A stretch of 54,371 nt of DNA from assembly GCA_016927855.1 (NCBI GenBank), contig JAFGLV010000042.1, forward strand, positions 1 to 54,371, read 5' to 3'. The DNA is from Sedimentisphaerales bacterium (lineage in GTDB: Bacteria > Planctomycetota > Phycisphaerae > Sedimentisphaerales > Anaerobacaceae). The notes below the pieces were generated by a model, which was not told where the DNA came from, did not search any database, and was given only the letters and a program-made list of their open reading frames with translations. Positions 25,659 to 34,686 of this stretch are shown here, in pieces; the stretch's first letter is position 1, and every line of letters starts with the position of its first letter. A program made the position numbers and the translations under genes.

Positions 25659-26918
25659 ATGAAGTACGACGTGGCAGATCTGGGATTGGCCCCGGAAGGG
25701 AAGAAACGGATTCTCTGGGCCGACAACGACATGCCGGTGCTGCGGGCGATTCGCAACCGTTTCGCCAAGAGCACACCGCTCAAGGGCAAGAACGTCTCGG
25801 CTTGCCTGCACGTGACCGCTGAGACCGCCAATCTGATGCGGACTTTGAAAGCTGGTGGCGCGAACGTTGTGCTCTGCGCGTCCAACCCGCTGAGCACTCA
25901 GGATGACGCCGCCGCGTCGCTCGTGAAGGACTTCGGGATTGCGGTCTTCGCCGTTCGAGGTGAGAACCGCGCCACGTACTACAAGCACATCAACGCGGCC
26001 ATCGACCACAAGCCGGTCGTGACCTTCGACGACGGCGCCGATTTGGTCAACGAGATGCACACGAAGCGGAAGAAAGATGGGACACGTGTGATCGCCAGCA
26101 TGGAAGAGACGACCACCGGCGTCATTCGCCTGCGTGCCATGGCAGCCGAGGGCAAGCTCAAGTTCCCCGTCATCGCGGTCAACGATGCCAAGAGCAAGCA
26201 CCTGTTCGACAACCGCTACGGCACCGGCCAGTCCACCATCGACGGGATCATCCGCGCGACGGATTACCTGCTGGCCGGCAGCAAGGTCGTCGTCGCCGGC
26301 TATGGCTGGTGCGGGCGCGGCTTCGCCATGCGAGCACGCGGCATGGGCGCGATCGTGACTGTCACGGAGGTCGATGCTGTCAAAGCCCTCGAAGCGGCGA
26401 TGGACGGTTTCCAGGTCATGCCGATGGCCGAGGCCGCCAAGGCGGGCGATCTGTTCGTGACCCTCACCGGCAACAAGCACGTGCTGCGCGCCGAGCACTT
26501 CCGTCGGATGAAGCACCGCGCCACGGTGGCCAACAGCGGTCACTTCAACGTAGAGATCGACATCCCCGGTCTGAAAAAGCTGAGCCGGAAGGTCAACCGC
26601 AACGTGCGGCGCTGTGTCGATGAATACGTCATTAGCAAGAACAAGAGCCTTTATCTTTTGGGCGAGGGCAGATTGATTAACCTGGCCGCGGCGGAAGGGC
26701 ATCCGGCGTGCGTCATGGATATGAGCTTTGCCACGCAGGCGCTGCAAGTCGAGTATGTGCTCAAGCACGCCGGCAAGCTGGCCATCACGGTTCACGATGT
26801 TCCGTTGGAGATCGAGGAGCAGGTTTGCCGATTGAAACTAAGGTCGATGTCGATCGGAATCGATACGCTGACGCCGGAACAGGTCGAGTATCTGGCCAGC
26901 AGTGGCGAAGGAACCTAA
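25659..26918 (+). CDS. ahcY: Adenosylhomocysteinase (S-adenosyl-L-homocysteine hydrolase)
   Basis: 419 residues, ATG with GAAAGGACGG upstream. It hydrolyses S-adenosylhomocysteine to adenosine and homocysteine, closing the activated methyl cycle. Family landmarks: HVTAETANLMRTLKAGGA (51-68), ASNPLSTQDD (74-83), the substrate region ASMEETTTGVIRL (146-158), NDAKSKHLFDNRYGTGQS (175-192), and the NAD-binding glycine motif VVAGYGWCGRGFA (211-223). C-terminal motifs VANSGHFNVEID and AEGHPACVMDMSFATQAL are present. The final K-R-Y tail seen in longer bacterial and eukaryotic enzymes is missing; the protein ends shortly after LTPEQVEYLASSGEGT, as in the shorter archaeal and planctomycete-like forms. 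A plausible promoter lies 35-63 bases upstream. The next gene begins 39 bases downstream. Confidence 0.95.
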   Translation: MKYDVADLGLAPEGKKRILWADNDMPVLRAIRNRFAKSTPLKGKNVSACLHVTAETANLMRTLKAGGANVVLCASNPLSTQDDAAASLVKDFGIAVFAVRGENRATYYKHINAAIDHKPVVTFDDGADLVNEMHTKRKKDGTRVIASMEETTTGVIRLRAMAAEGKLKFPVIAVNDAKSKHLFDNRYGTGQSTIDGIIRATDYLLAGSKVVVAGYGWCGRGFAMRARGMGAIVTVTEVDAVKALEAAMDGFQVMPMAEAAKAGDLFVTLTGNKHVLRAEHFRRMKHRATVANSGHFNVEIDIPGLKKLSRKVNRNVRRCVDEYVISKNKSLYLLGEGRLINLAAAEGHPACVMDMSFATQALQVEYVLKHAGKLAITVHDVPLEIEEQVCRLKLRSMSIGIDTLTPEQVEYLASSGEGT

Positions 26919-26957
26919 CGTACACCTGCACGATGCCGGCAAGGAGGCTCGCTCACG

Positions 26958-28925
26958 GTGCCGCCAGGCAAATGCGAGTCGGACGATTCCTGCATGATGG
27001 AAGCCAAAGAAACGGAAAAGGCGCCCAAAGCGTCCAAGTCCTTTCTGGCCGTCGGTCCCACGCTGCACTACAGCCATAGCAACGTGCAGCGCTGCTGGCT
27101 GCTGGCCGTGATCGCGTTCTGCATCACCTGCCTGGTCTGGTCGCGCATCGTAACCGGCACCTTCTGGGCCTTTGATCTGGATTCGCCCAAGGCGCCCGAT
27201 TTTTGGCGTCTGGGCCAGGCGACGATGGGCGGCGCCGGCATCTTCGAGTATCCCTGGCAGATCGTGGTGCTGGGATTGCTGATGGGCATTCTGGCGGTGG
27301 TGCCCATCCTGATCTCGCAGATGATGAGCTTCGGACACAGCTTCATCTTCGTGTTGGCGGTCTTCTTTCTGGCCAGCCTGCCGGGCTTTGCGCTGTCGTT
27401 GCTGGTGAGCTGCTTTCTGGTCGCGTGCCGGCCGTTGCGCTTTCGTTCGCGCATCATCGCCATCGCGCTGTGCACGGCGCCGCAATTGCTCTATTGGGGT
27501 TTCCTGGGAGCGCCGCGCGGCGCCGAGCCGCTGGAATGGGGGTTCTCCTTCGCGCCGTGGGTCTGGGCGTGGATCGTGGGCCTGACGATCGCCGCACTGG
27601 TGCTGGGCATCGGCCATTACACCCGCTACCGGCCGGGGTTGAACTGGATCTTCACCACGACGACGCTGCTGCTGGCGCTGGCGGTTTTCGAATGGCAGAT
27701 CGGCTTCGACGAGCTGGACTATCAATTCTACATCGCCGACAACAACCCGGAAGAGCTGGCCGAGTTCCACGACCACAACCTGCGCGAGGTGATCGACCGC
27801 GCTATCATGGACCCCGCCACGCGCCAGACCCTGACGGGATTGTTTCTGCCCCAGGACCCGATTGCCTTGCGCGAAGAGACCAAGAGAGAAATCCAGATTC
27901 AGTTGAGCCGCGACGACCGCTGGCCCCGGTGGTTCGAAGCGGTCATCCCGGACGATCTGAAATACCAGGACAAGCGCGACTGGCTGCACGAGCAGTACGA
28001 CCGCTTCCTCAATCCGACGCTGTCGTGGTGGATGCCGTCCTGGCTGCACCAGGAGATCGTCGCACGCCGCTCCCAGAGCGCGCGAATGCCCATCGCGCTG
28101 TACTACGAGGCTCTGCTGAGCGAGCTCAGTCCCGATCTGCCGCGGATCCGCCAGGACGAAGTGCTCCATTTTTACAGCGATTACCCGCACGAACGGTCGG
28201 GTGACCTTTGGTGGGCCCTCTATCGCGACTTCGGCTCGGCGCCGGAGTCGGCGGAGGCGCGCTGGCGGATCGCCATGCTCCTGGCCGGATGGGGACGTTT
28301 CAGCCAGGCCGGCACCTTCCTCGACCAGGCGCAAGCCATGGTCCAGCAGCAGCTCGACCAGCGGCAGGAAGGCCCGCCGGACTCCGAGTCGCTGCTTAGC
28401 GCCTTCAGGCCGCCGGCTGAGACGGTAATGACTCCGGTCAAACTGGGAGAGCTGCGCCGACGGATTTATGAGTTGCAGTCGCTTATCAGCGAGGAGAATC
28501 GCTCCGGCGCCGACGGAGCGCCCGAGCGCCTGGCCCGATTCGTAGCCCTCAATCCGCACAGTCTCGACTACGCCGGCCAGCTTGAGGCACTGCTGACCAA
28601 TGTCGGGCAGACGGACGGTCTGCGCGACAACGTCCTGCTGGCGCTCGCGCTGGCGACGCTCGATCCGGCCGACGAGCGCCGCGCCCAGCGTCTGACCGAG
28701 TTGAATCAGGAGTATCCGGACACCGACGGCGGCATGAAGGCGCTCTACGAACTGACCCATCTGAAGATCGGACTGTACCAGCGCGAAGAGGAATCCGATC
28801 GGGAGAAGAGAAGGCTTCTGGGCGAGGCGCGGGAGACGCTGGCCGGGTTCTTGGAGCTCTATCCGGACAGCTTCTATGCCGACCAGGTCCGGGGCAATCT
28901 GGACTATCTGCCCAAGCCTGAATAG
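26958..28925 (+). CDS. Multi-pass membrane protein with C-terminal helical (TPR-like) domain, unknown function
   Basis: 655 residues from a GTG at 26958 that has AAGGAGG ten bases upstream; an internal ATG at 26994 is the alternative. The first 300 residues contain about six hydrophobic helices (WLLAVIAFCITCLVWSRI; IVVLGLLMGILAVVPILI; SFIFVLAVFFLASLPGFAL; IIAIALCTAPQLLYWGFL; WAWIVGLTIAALVLGI; WIFTTTTLLLALAVFEW). The rest is soluble and helical, with AARETLAGFLELYPDSFYAD-like TPR elements at the end and AEARWRIAMLLAGWGRFSQA earlier. Such a membrane-plus-TPR layout is common in planctomycete proteins of unknown role. It follows the SAH hydrolase closely but is unlikely to belong to that pathway. 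I recognise no catalytic motif. Confidence 0.7.
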   Translation: MPPGKCESDDSCMMEAKETEKAPKASKSFLAVGPTLHYSHSNVQRCWLLAVIAFCITCLVWSRIVTGTFWAFDLDSPKAPDFWRLGQATMGGAGIFEYPWQIVVLGLLMGILAVVPILISQMMSFGHSFIFVLAVFFLASLPGFALSLLVSCFLVACRPLRFRSRIIAIALCTAPQLLYWGFLGAPRGAEPLEWGFSFAPWVWAWIVGLTIAALVLGIGHYTRYRPGLNWIFTTTTLLLALAVFEWQIGFDELDYQFYIADNNPEELAEFHDHNLREVIDRAIMDPATRQTLTGLFLPQDPIALREETKREIQIQLSRDDRWPRWFEAVIPDDLKYQDKRDWLHEQYDRFLNPTLSWWMPSWLHQEIVARRSQSARMPIALYYEALLSELSPDLPRIRQDEVLHFYSDYPHERSGDLWWALYRDFGSAPESAEARWRIAMLLAGWGRFSQAGTFLDQAQAMVQQQLDQRQEGPPDSESLLSAFRPPAETVMTPVKLGELRRRIYELQSLISEENRSGADGAPERLARFVALNPHSLDYAGQLEALLTNVGQTDGLRDNVLLALALATLDPADERRAQRLTELNQEYPDTDGGMKALYELTHLKIGLYQREEESDREKRRLLGEARETLAGFLELYPDSFYADQVRGNLDYLPKPE

Positions 28926-29054
28926 CGGGACGCTCAGCGTCTGGCACCATTTGGTTTGATCTTTCGTGCGAGTTCTGCTAACATGAATTTGAGCAAGCCT
29001 GCGGAACATCGAGCAGGAGCTTGTCGATTGACGGTAGGTAGGGGAGCTGCGAGC

Positions 29055-29540
29055 ATGGTGGAAGGTGATTCGGCTCGTCATCCGTGCGTCCTCGTGGTGG
29101 GCGATGCGCTTGACGAACTTGTCGCGCAGACGTTGCGCGTAGCGAACGAGTACGAGGTCGATGTCACGCGCTGCGACGATATCTATTGGGCGGTGGCGGA
29201 ATTGGCGGGGCGCCGGCATGGCAGCGTCCTGCTGGTTGGGCGATTTGGTGCGTTGGCGCGAGAGCATGGTCGGCTGTTCGTGGTGTCGGTGCGCAACGGG
29301 GCCCGCTGCTGCTGTCTGTTAGATCGGGACAATCCCTCCGGGCAGGACCGCCTTCTGGCCGCCGGCCAGGCCGGCGTCGTGTTCATTGGCCGGGTCGAAG
29401 AGGTCGAGTCGATTCTGGTCGATTGGCTGGCCGGCCATCGATGTCGCGACGGAGTCGGCGGTTGCTGGCTCACGGATGACGAATTTCGCGCCACGGAAGC
29501 CGAGTTGAACGCCTTGTTGGGGCGCGAGGTGGATGACTAG
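29055..29540 (+). CDS. Degenerate receiver-like protein
   Basis: 161 residues from the ATG at 29055, chosen for the GGGGAG site directly upstream; an ATG at 28956 gives a longer but unconvincing N-terminus. The protein starts like a response-regulator receiver (HPCVLVVGDALDELVAQTLR, VDVTRCDDIYWAVAELAGRR) with alternating strands and helices, but the phosphoacceptor strand reads HGSVLLVGRFGALAR and shows no clear Asp in the usual place. It contains three consecutive cysteines (ARCCCLLDRDNP). Its stop lies eight bases inside the following GGDEF gene, so the two are probably translated together. A regulator of that enzyme is the simplest inference. Confidence 0.6.
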   Translation: MVEGDSARHPCVLVVGDALDELVAQTLRVANEYEVDVTRCDDIYWAVAELAGRRHGSVLLVGRFGALAREHGRLFVVSVRNGARCCCLLDRDNPSGQDRLLAAGQAGVVFIGRVEEVESILVDWLAGHRCRDGVGGCWLTDDEFRATEAELNALLGREVDD

Positions 29541-30594
29541 CGCTGGAGATACCAAGTCTCCACAGGAACGCGTGACGAAGGTTCTCTTGGTGGGTGACAT
29601 CCAGGCCGCTTTCCTGGATGCAGGCAACGCCGACCAATACGGCTGCGTTGTTCACGCGAATATCCTGGATGCCATCGACGCCGCGGCCAGAAGCAGGTAC
29701 GACCTTGTCGGCGTTGTGATGGAGTCTCGAAATCCCTCGGGATCGGGTCAGCTTGCGGCGGCCTTGAGGGCGCTGCGCCGGAGCACCAAGGCCAGGATTG
29801 TCCTATTGGCGCGGATGTATGAGGAACCGATTGCCAGGCGGCTGGCGGAGGAGGAAAGCGGCCCCGAGAGACTCGTCGATGGGTACGTGGTCTGTCCCAC
29901 GACGCTGGCGAATCTGTGCAGCCGTGTTCCGGTCGAGGCAGGTGGCGTGGCCGTCGCTGAGGATCGAAGTTGCCCGGCTGCTCTGGCCGCCAAGATACGC
30001 CATCTCGAATGGCTGGCCACGACCGATGACCTGACGGGATTGAAGAACCGACGCTACATTCGCGAGTTCACCCGGCAGATCCTTGAACGCGCCAAGCAGA
30101 CCGCCGGACGCGTCACGCTGCTGGTCTTCGACATCGACAACTTCAAGCACTATAACGACGTCTATGGGCATCTGACCGGCGACGCTATACTCAAACAAGC
30201 CGCCATCTTGATGCGACGGTCCTGCCGCCCGCACGACGTCGTCGCACGCATTGGCGGCGATGAGTTCGCGGTGATATTCTGGGACGACCCGCACCGCCAA
30301 ACGGCCGACAGGCAGCACGACCGACGCTCGACCGCGACCGAGCATCCCACCGAGGCCATCTTCATCGCCAAGCGCTTCCGCAAGGAATTCGGCAATGCCG
30401 AACTAGCGCTACTGGGACCCGAGGGCCAGGGCGTGCTCACCATCAGCGGAGGGCTCGCGAGCTTCCCGCGTGACGGCGCCACCGTTCAGGAACTCTTCGA
30501 GCGTGCCGACTCGGCATTGCTCGATGCCAAACGGCGAGGTAAGAATCGCATCTACCTCGTGGGCCAGCCTCAGAACGACATCGCCGACATGTAA
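29533..30594 (+). CDS. Diguanylate cyclase (GGDEF) with receiver-like N-terminal domain
   Basis: 353 residues. The N-terminal ~140 form a receiver-like alpha/beta domain (TKVLLVGDIQAAFLDAGNAD ... LVGVVMESRNPSGSGQ), related in layout to the upstream protein. The C-terminal half is a GGDEF domain: DDLTGLKNRRY (165-175), FDIDNFKHYNDVYGH (199-213), and an intact active-site motif GGDEF at 241-245. RPHD at 232-235 is exactly five residues before it and fits the RxxD inhibitory site for c-di-GMP feedback. A loop (QTADRQHDRRSTATEHPTEA) is inserted after the active site. The enzyme is predicted to make c-di-GMP from two GTP. It overlaps the previous gene by eight bases. No EAL or PilZ gene lies in the window. 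Confidence 0.9.
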   Translation: MTSAGDTKSPQERVTKVLLVGDIQAAFLDAGNADQYGCVVHANILDAIDAAARSRYDLVGVVMESRNPSGSGQLAAALRALRRSTKARIVLLARMYEEPIARRLAEEESGPERLVDGYVVCPTTLANLCSRVPVEAGGVAVAEDRSCPAALAAKIRHLEWLATTDDLTGLKNRRYIREFTRQILERAKQTAGRVTLLVFDIDNFKHYNDVYGHLTGDAILKQAAILMRRSCRPHDVVARIGGDEFAVIFWDDPHRQTADRQHDRRSTATEHPTEAIFIAKRFRKEFGNAELALLGPEGQGVLTISGGLASFPRDGATVQELFERADSALLDAKRRGKNRIYLVGQPQNDIADM

Positions 30595-30986
30595 GCCGGC
30601 AAGCCTCAGTCTGGGAGTGATTGCCGTTTGCAGGCAACGTCCCCTGCCCAGCCTTGCTGTCACGCCGAGACGGGTGGGTTCTCAATTTCGGCTGCTCGGT
30701 ACGCGATTTGGACGATGCCTGTTGCGATCGGCTCGACGGTTCAGAGCCTTTGGAAGAGTCGCCCCATTTTGGCTGATGCCTGACCTCCGTGTGCGTTTGA
30801 GTCTCGGTATGGGCCGTCCGAGACACGCGGCTCCCGGGGCCTGTTTGCGACACGGGTCCGACGTCTCCGGCAGGTCGGAAGGAGGGGTATGATCGGACTT
30901 GACAGCGCCAGGCCGGTGGCTGGGGTCGATAAGAAGCTGGCTCTTGTGCATATTATCCACATTTCCTCATTTCCCTGTGAATCCTT

Positions 30987-31015
30987 TTGCCTATATTTCC
31001 GACATAGGGTAGAAT
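30987..31015 (+). promoter_or_regulatory. Putative promoter of the beta-helix protein gene
   Basis: TTGCCT (30987-30992), 17-base spacer, TAGAAT (31010-31015), about 130 bases before the start codon. The rest of the 550-base gap from 30595 contains no recognisable gene or riboswitch. Confidence 0.45.
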
Positions 31016-31142
31016 TACATATTGCTGTATGGATGGAGAATAAATGGGGATTCTGCCGGCACCTCGCCTGGGGGTAGCACTCACTTCGCACGGACCGCGA
31101 GCCTTGGACAGAGGGCAGAGCATTATGGCATTGCGGGAGAGC

Positions 31143-33767
31143 ATGATGAAGACGAAGTCAGGTTCCTTCAGGGTGGCGGTCTTGGCGGCTGCGATGGTAT
31201 GGGCCGGCGGCACGGATGCGGCAGTGCGGTATGTAGCGCTCGACGGCTCGGGTGCAAATGGGTTGAGTTGGGCGACGGCCTATCGGACGATCCAGGACGC
31301 GGTCAACGATCCGGGCATCAGCTCCGGCGACGAGATCTGGGTCAAGACCGGCACGTACGTGCAATCGGTTCCCGTTCAACTCCACAAGGCGGTGAAGATC
31401 TACGGCGGCTACACCGGCTCGGGCTCGACGCGTGACTGGGAGAACTCGCCGACCGTGCTCGATGCGGCCAACACGGCCAAGCGCGGCTTCGACGTCTACG
31501 CGAATGCTGTGATCGACGGCTTCACCATGACGCGCGGACACGCCTGGGGGATTCCGCCCAACGAGGGTGGCGGCGTCTGGCTTGAGGAGTGCGCCGCGAC
31601 GGTGACGAATTGCACTTTCTATCGTAACAACTCCGAACTCAACGGGGGTGCCATTGGCACGCTCTGGGCGCACGGCTCGACCATCAGCAACTGCGCGTTC
31701 ATCGAGAACCGTGCCGACTACTACGGCGGCGCCATCTACAATTACAATTCGAACGTGACCATCACCGGTTGCACTTTCACGGACAACGGGACGCTGACGA
31801 CGCCCGACGACGTCGGCGCTGACGACTCGATCCCCGGCGGCGGAGGCATCTACAACGAATACGGCCACCCGACGATTTCGGACTGCACCTTCAGCGGTAA
31901 CATCGGATATTATGGCTCCGGACTTACGAACTACTTCGCCAACGCGGTGATCGAAGGATGCACGTTTGCCGACAGCGCCGATGCGACAGAGGCTGGCGGC
32001 GGAATCTACAATTACGGCGGCTCCAACGTCATTCAAGGCTGCCTGTTCTGTGGCAACCACGCCAGTTGGGAGGGTGGCGGCGCGTTCGATATCTCGACCA
32101 GCACCTACCTCAACTGCATCATGTGGGACAACTACGGCTTCCGCGGCGGCGGCGTAGGCGTGGGCGCCTCAACCGGGGACGCCACGTCGCAGGCGGTCTT
32201 TATCAACTGCACGATGTACGGCAACGTAGCCGTCAAAGGCGGCGGCCTGTACAACGACAACGCTACCCCGACCGTAACCAACAGCATCATCTGGGGCAAC
32301 TCTGCGTCGACGGATAGCGACGGTCCGGGCATCTTCGATTCGAAATTGAATTGGAGCGGTTCCGGCGCCACCGTGACCTATAGCGACGTGCAGGGGAGCA
32401 GCACCTTCGAGGGAACTGGCAACGTGCGGGTCGAGCCGGGCTTCGTGAACGCGGCGGTGGGGAATTTCGAGCTGCCGTTCGGCGCGCCGTGTATCGACAT
32501 CGGCACGAACGACGTGACGGGGTTGCCTACGGTGGACTACGAAGGCAAGCCGCGCGTCAGAGATGGCGATGAAGACGGCGTCGCGATCGTGGACATGGGC
32601 GCCTTCGAATTCCGAGGCCGCTATATCAACGACTACCTGTTGCAGGCGCGGATCTTCTACACGAAGATTTACGACAGCCCGAGTGACGGAGAAGCCACAA
32701 ACGCCTTCGTGCTTGAGTGCGAGACGTTTGGCGATGTCGACCACATCTCGTTTGACACCGCCAACGGCCTGCCATGCACGATTCCGAGCACGCCGTACAA
32801 TGGGGCGTTCGTCAAGACGTCCCACACCGTTGTCGACGGCAGGCACCTGTGGCGCTACTGGGTCCAGTTGAACCCGTTGAACCCACCGGGTGATTACGGC
32901 GACGGCACGTATACCATCCGCGTGCACTATCCGGACAGCGTGCAGCAGGAGACGGACTTCTGGTACGGCGTGCCGGGCACGAGCACGTATCTGACGGCGC
33001 CCAGCCAGAAGCCCAATGTCACGTCGCCGAGTTACGCGGGAGCGACCGCATCTCCTGCCACGCTCACCTGGGACGCCTGTACGGACCCCGCGGCCAATCA
33101 CGTCTCCGTGACCATCCTCGACGCGGGCGACGACGTGGTCCTCAGTGACGTGCTCGATGTCGGCGAGACCAGCTCCGGCGCCTACACGCTAAACGAGGGC
33201 CACTATGCCGCAGAGGTCGCCTTCGAGCGTTCGTACGAAGTGACCAACGCTGACGGCATCCCGTTCGATTATGGCAAGGCTGTTCTGGTTGGACACGAGA
33301 TGGAGGTCGTCTACAGCACCATGTACCGTTTCTGGTCCCATACGATGGGCCGTCACTTCTACACGATCAGCGGGGCCGAGCGGGACTACGTCATGGTTAC
33401 GTGGCCGGTGGACTGGACCTACGAAGGGCCCGTCTACCACGCGTATGCCACCAACTATGTACCCGGTTTGGCGTCGGTCTATCGATTCTGGTCGCCGACG
33501 TTGCGTTCGCACTTTTACACGATCGACCTGAACGAGAAGAACTACGTGCTCGCCACGTGGCCGGACGTATGGACCTATGAGGGCGTCGCGTTCTACGCCT
33601 TTCCACCGGATGGGCCGCTCCCGGCGGGCGTCAAGCCGGTCTATCGCTTCTGGAACGAGCAGGGCGGCTCGCATTTCTACACTATGAGCGAGGTGGACAG
33701 AGCTTACGTGCAGGCGAACTATCCCTTCTTCATTGACGAGGGCATCGTCTTCTACGCTTACGAGTAA
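31143..33767 (+). CDS. Secreted right-handed beta-helix protein with three DUF5648-like repeats
   Basis: 874 residues from the ATG at 31143, placed before a signal peptide (MMKTKSGSFRVAVLAAAMVW AGGTDA); GGGAG lies upstream. Right after the signal comes VRYVALDGSGANGLSWATAY, the usual entry to a parallel beta-helix, followed by many coils with NCTFYRNNSELNGGAI, GGGIYN and GGGVWLEE motifs (roughly 25-490). A middle beta-sandwich follows (RARIFYTKIYDSPSDGEATN, then HTVVDGRHLWRYWVQLNPLN). The C-terminus has three tandem repeats, YRFWSHTMGRHFYTISGAER, YRFWSPTLRSHFYTIDLNEK and YRFWNEQGGSHFYTMSEVDR, spaced about 53 residues and each ending near FYAY/YHAY. These resemble DUF5648 repeats. Beta-helices of this kind are often polysaccharide lyases or surface adhesins; catalytic residues are not evident, so the ligand is unknown. 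Confidence 0.85.
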   Translation: MMKTKSGSFRVAVLAAAMVWAGGTDAAVRYVALDGSGANGLSWATAYRTIQDAVNDPGISSGDEIWVKTGTYVQSVPVQLHKAVKIYGGYTGSGSTRDWENSPTVLDAANTAKRGFDVYANAVIDGFTMTRGHAWGIPPNEGGGVWLEECAATVTNCTFYRNNSELNGGAIGTLWAHGSTISNCAFIENRADYYGGAIYNYNSNVTITGCTFTDNGTLTTPDDVGADDSIPGGGGIYNEYGHPTISDCTFSGNIGYYGSGLTNYFANAVIEGCTFADSADATEAGGGIYNYGGSNVIQGCLFCGNHASWEGGGAFDISTSTYLNCIMWDNYGFRGGGVGVGASTGDATSQAVFINCTMYGNVAVKGGGLYNDNATPTVTNSIIWGNSASTDSDGPGIFDSKLNWSGSGATVTYSDVQGSSTFEGTGNVRVEPGFVNAAVGNFELPFGAPCIDIGTNDVTGLPTVDYEGKPRVRDGDEDGVAIVDMGAFEFRGRYINDYLLQARIFYTKIYDSPSDGEATNAFVLECETFGDVDHISFDTANGLPCTIPSTPYNGAFVKTSHTVVDGRHLWRYWVQLNPLNPPGDYGDGTYTIRVHYPDSVQQETDFWYGVPGTSTYLTAPSQKPNVTSPSYAGATASPATLTWDACTDPAANHVSVTILDAGDDVVLSDVLDVGETSSGAYTLNEGHYAAEVAFERSYEVTNADGIPFDYGKAVLVGHEMEVVYSTMYRFWSHTMGRHFYTISGAERDYVMVTWPVDWTYEGPVYHAYATNYVPGLASVYRFWSPTLRSHFYTIDLNEKNYVLATWPDVWTYEGVAFYAFPPDGPLPAGVKPVYRFWNEQGGSHFYTMSEVDRAYVQANYPFFIDEGIVFYAYE

Positions 33768-34055
33768 TCGCGCGGCCGCGTCTCGCGCCGACAGCCAGGC
33801 GTGAAGGTGGCCGCGTCAGGCTTTGCTAACCACGGGCCTTCGGTGTCCTGCTATCGGCATCGGGGGCCCTTCGTCTTACGCGGCCCGGTCTGGGCCCGAG
33901 CGGACGGCCGCGCCGGTATAGGTGGCGCGTTGCCGAATCCAGGAATCCTACATTTTTGTGAAATCGCGCTCTAGTTTCTACAGGCTTGTTGGACCGAACA
34001 ATCTCGGCGTCCATTCTGAGAAGCCCCGCCGCACGGGAAGGCACAGAGCCGGCGC

Positions 34056-34070
34056 TGGCACACGGTTTGC
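34056..34070 (+). promoter_or_regulatory. Sigma54-type promoter candidate (TGGCAC-N5-TTGC)
   Basis: TGGCAC (34056-34061), five bases, TTGC (34067-34070), with exactly ten bases between the -24 GG and the -12 GC. It lies about 50 bases upstream of the next gene start, correctly oriented, in an otherwise empty 350-base gap (33768-34119). No enhancer-binding protein gene is in the window. Confidence 0.45.
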
Positions 34071-34119
34071 GTGAAACCCTACAAGGCAGCCAACGTGTCG
34101 AAGGCAGTTTCGGCAGGGA

Positions 34120-34542
34120 ATGAAGGGCGCAAACGTGCATCTCTTTGTCTATGGGTCGCTGATGTTCGAGGAAGTCTGGTCTCGACTGGTACGAGGTTCG
34201 TACGTCAAGCGGACTGCGCGCCTCCACGGTTTTTCCCGCCGCAAAGTCCGCGACGATGTTTACCCGGTGATCTTCCGCAGTCACGAGCCCGACTGGGTAG
34301 ACGGCTTGGTCTACCTGCACGTAACGGATGAGGACATTCGAAGACTGGATTTCTTCGAAGGCGACGTCTACGACCGCCAGAACCACACGGTTTTGGTCGA
34401 GCAGGCCGAGAAGATCGTCGCGGCGGTTTACGTTCTGAAGGACGATTACTACCACATGACCGATGCTACCGACTGGGACCCAGCGTGGTTCGCTCGGGAG
34501 GGTTTGGGCCTATTCCTGGGTCGTCATCGGGGGTTTCGCTAG
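34120..34542 (+). CDS. Gamma-glutamylcyclotransferase-like (AIG2-type) protein
   Basis: 140 residues from the ATG at 34120. A GTG at 34135 with GAAGGG seven bases upstream would start the protein at HLFVYGSLMFEEVW, the typical N-terminus of the family, and may be the true start. The fold is recognised by FVYGSLM, the strand LHGFSRRKVRDDVYPVIF, GLVYLHVTDEDIRRLDFFEG with the conserved Glu in the DFFEG position, and AAVYVLKDDYYHM. Family members act on gamma-glutamyl amines or related small molecules; the substrate here is unknown. The candidate sigma54 promoter is directly upstream, and the next gene is independent. Confidence 0.8.
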   Translation: MKGANVHLFVYGSLMFEEVWSRLVRGSYVKRTARLHGFSRRKVRDDVYPVIFRSHEPDWVDGLVYLHVTDEDIRRLDFFEGDVYDRQNHTVLVEQAEKIVAAVYVLKDDYYHMTDATDWDPAWFAREGLGLFLGRHRGFR

Positions 34543-34686
34543 TCGGACTCGCCACCCCGCCTGGCCAGAGACTCTCAAGTATCGCCAGCAAACGACCGAT
34601 AGGCTTTCCATAGGGCGGTCGTAACCGGTGTCGTGACGACGCAGGGAGAAGGCGCCCGCAACGCAGATTCTGGGTGCAGCGCGAAG

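Noticed and set aside
26838..29267. 809-codon open frame on the minus strand, opposite the SAH hydrolase and membrane protein genes
   Set aside because: It is an antisense shadow of GC-rich coding sequence: Arg/Gln/His-rich, without domains, and in conflict with clear genes on the other strand.
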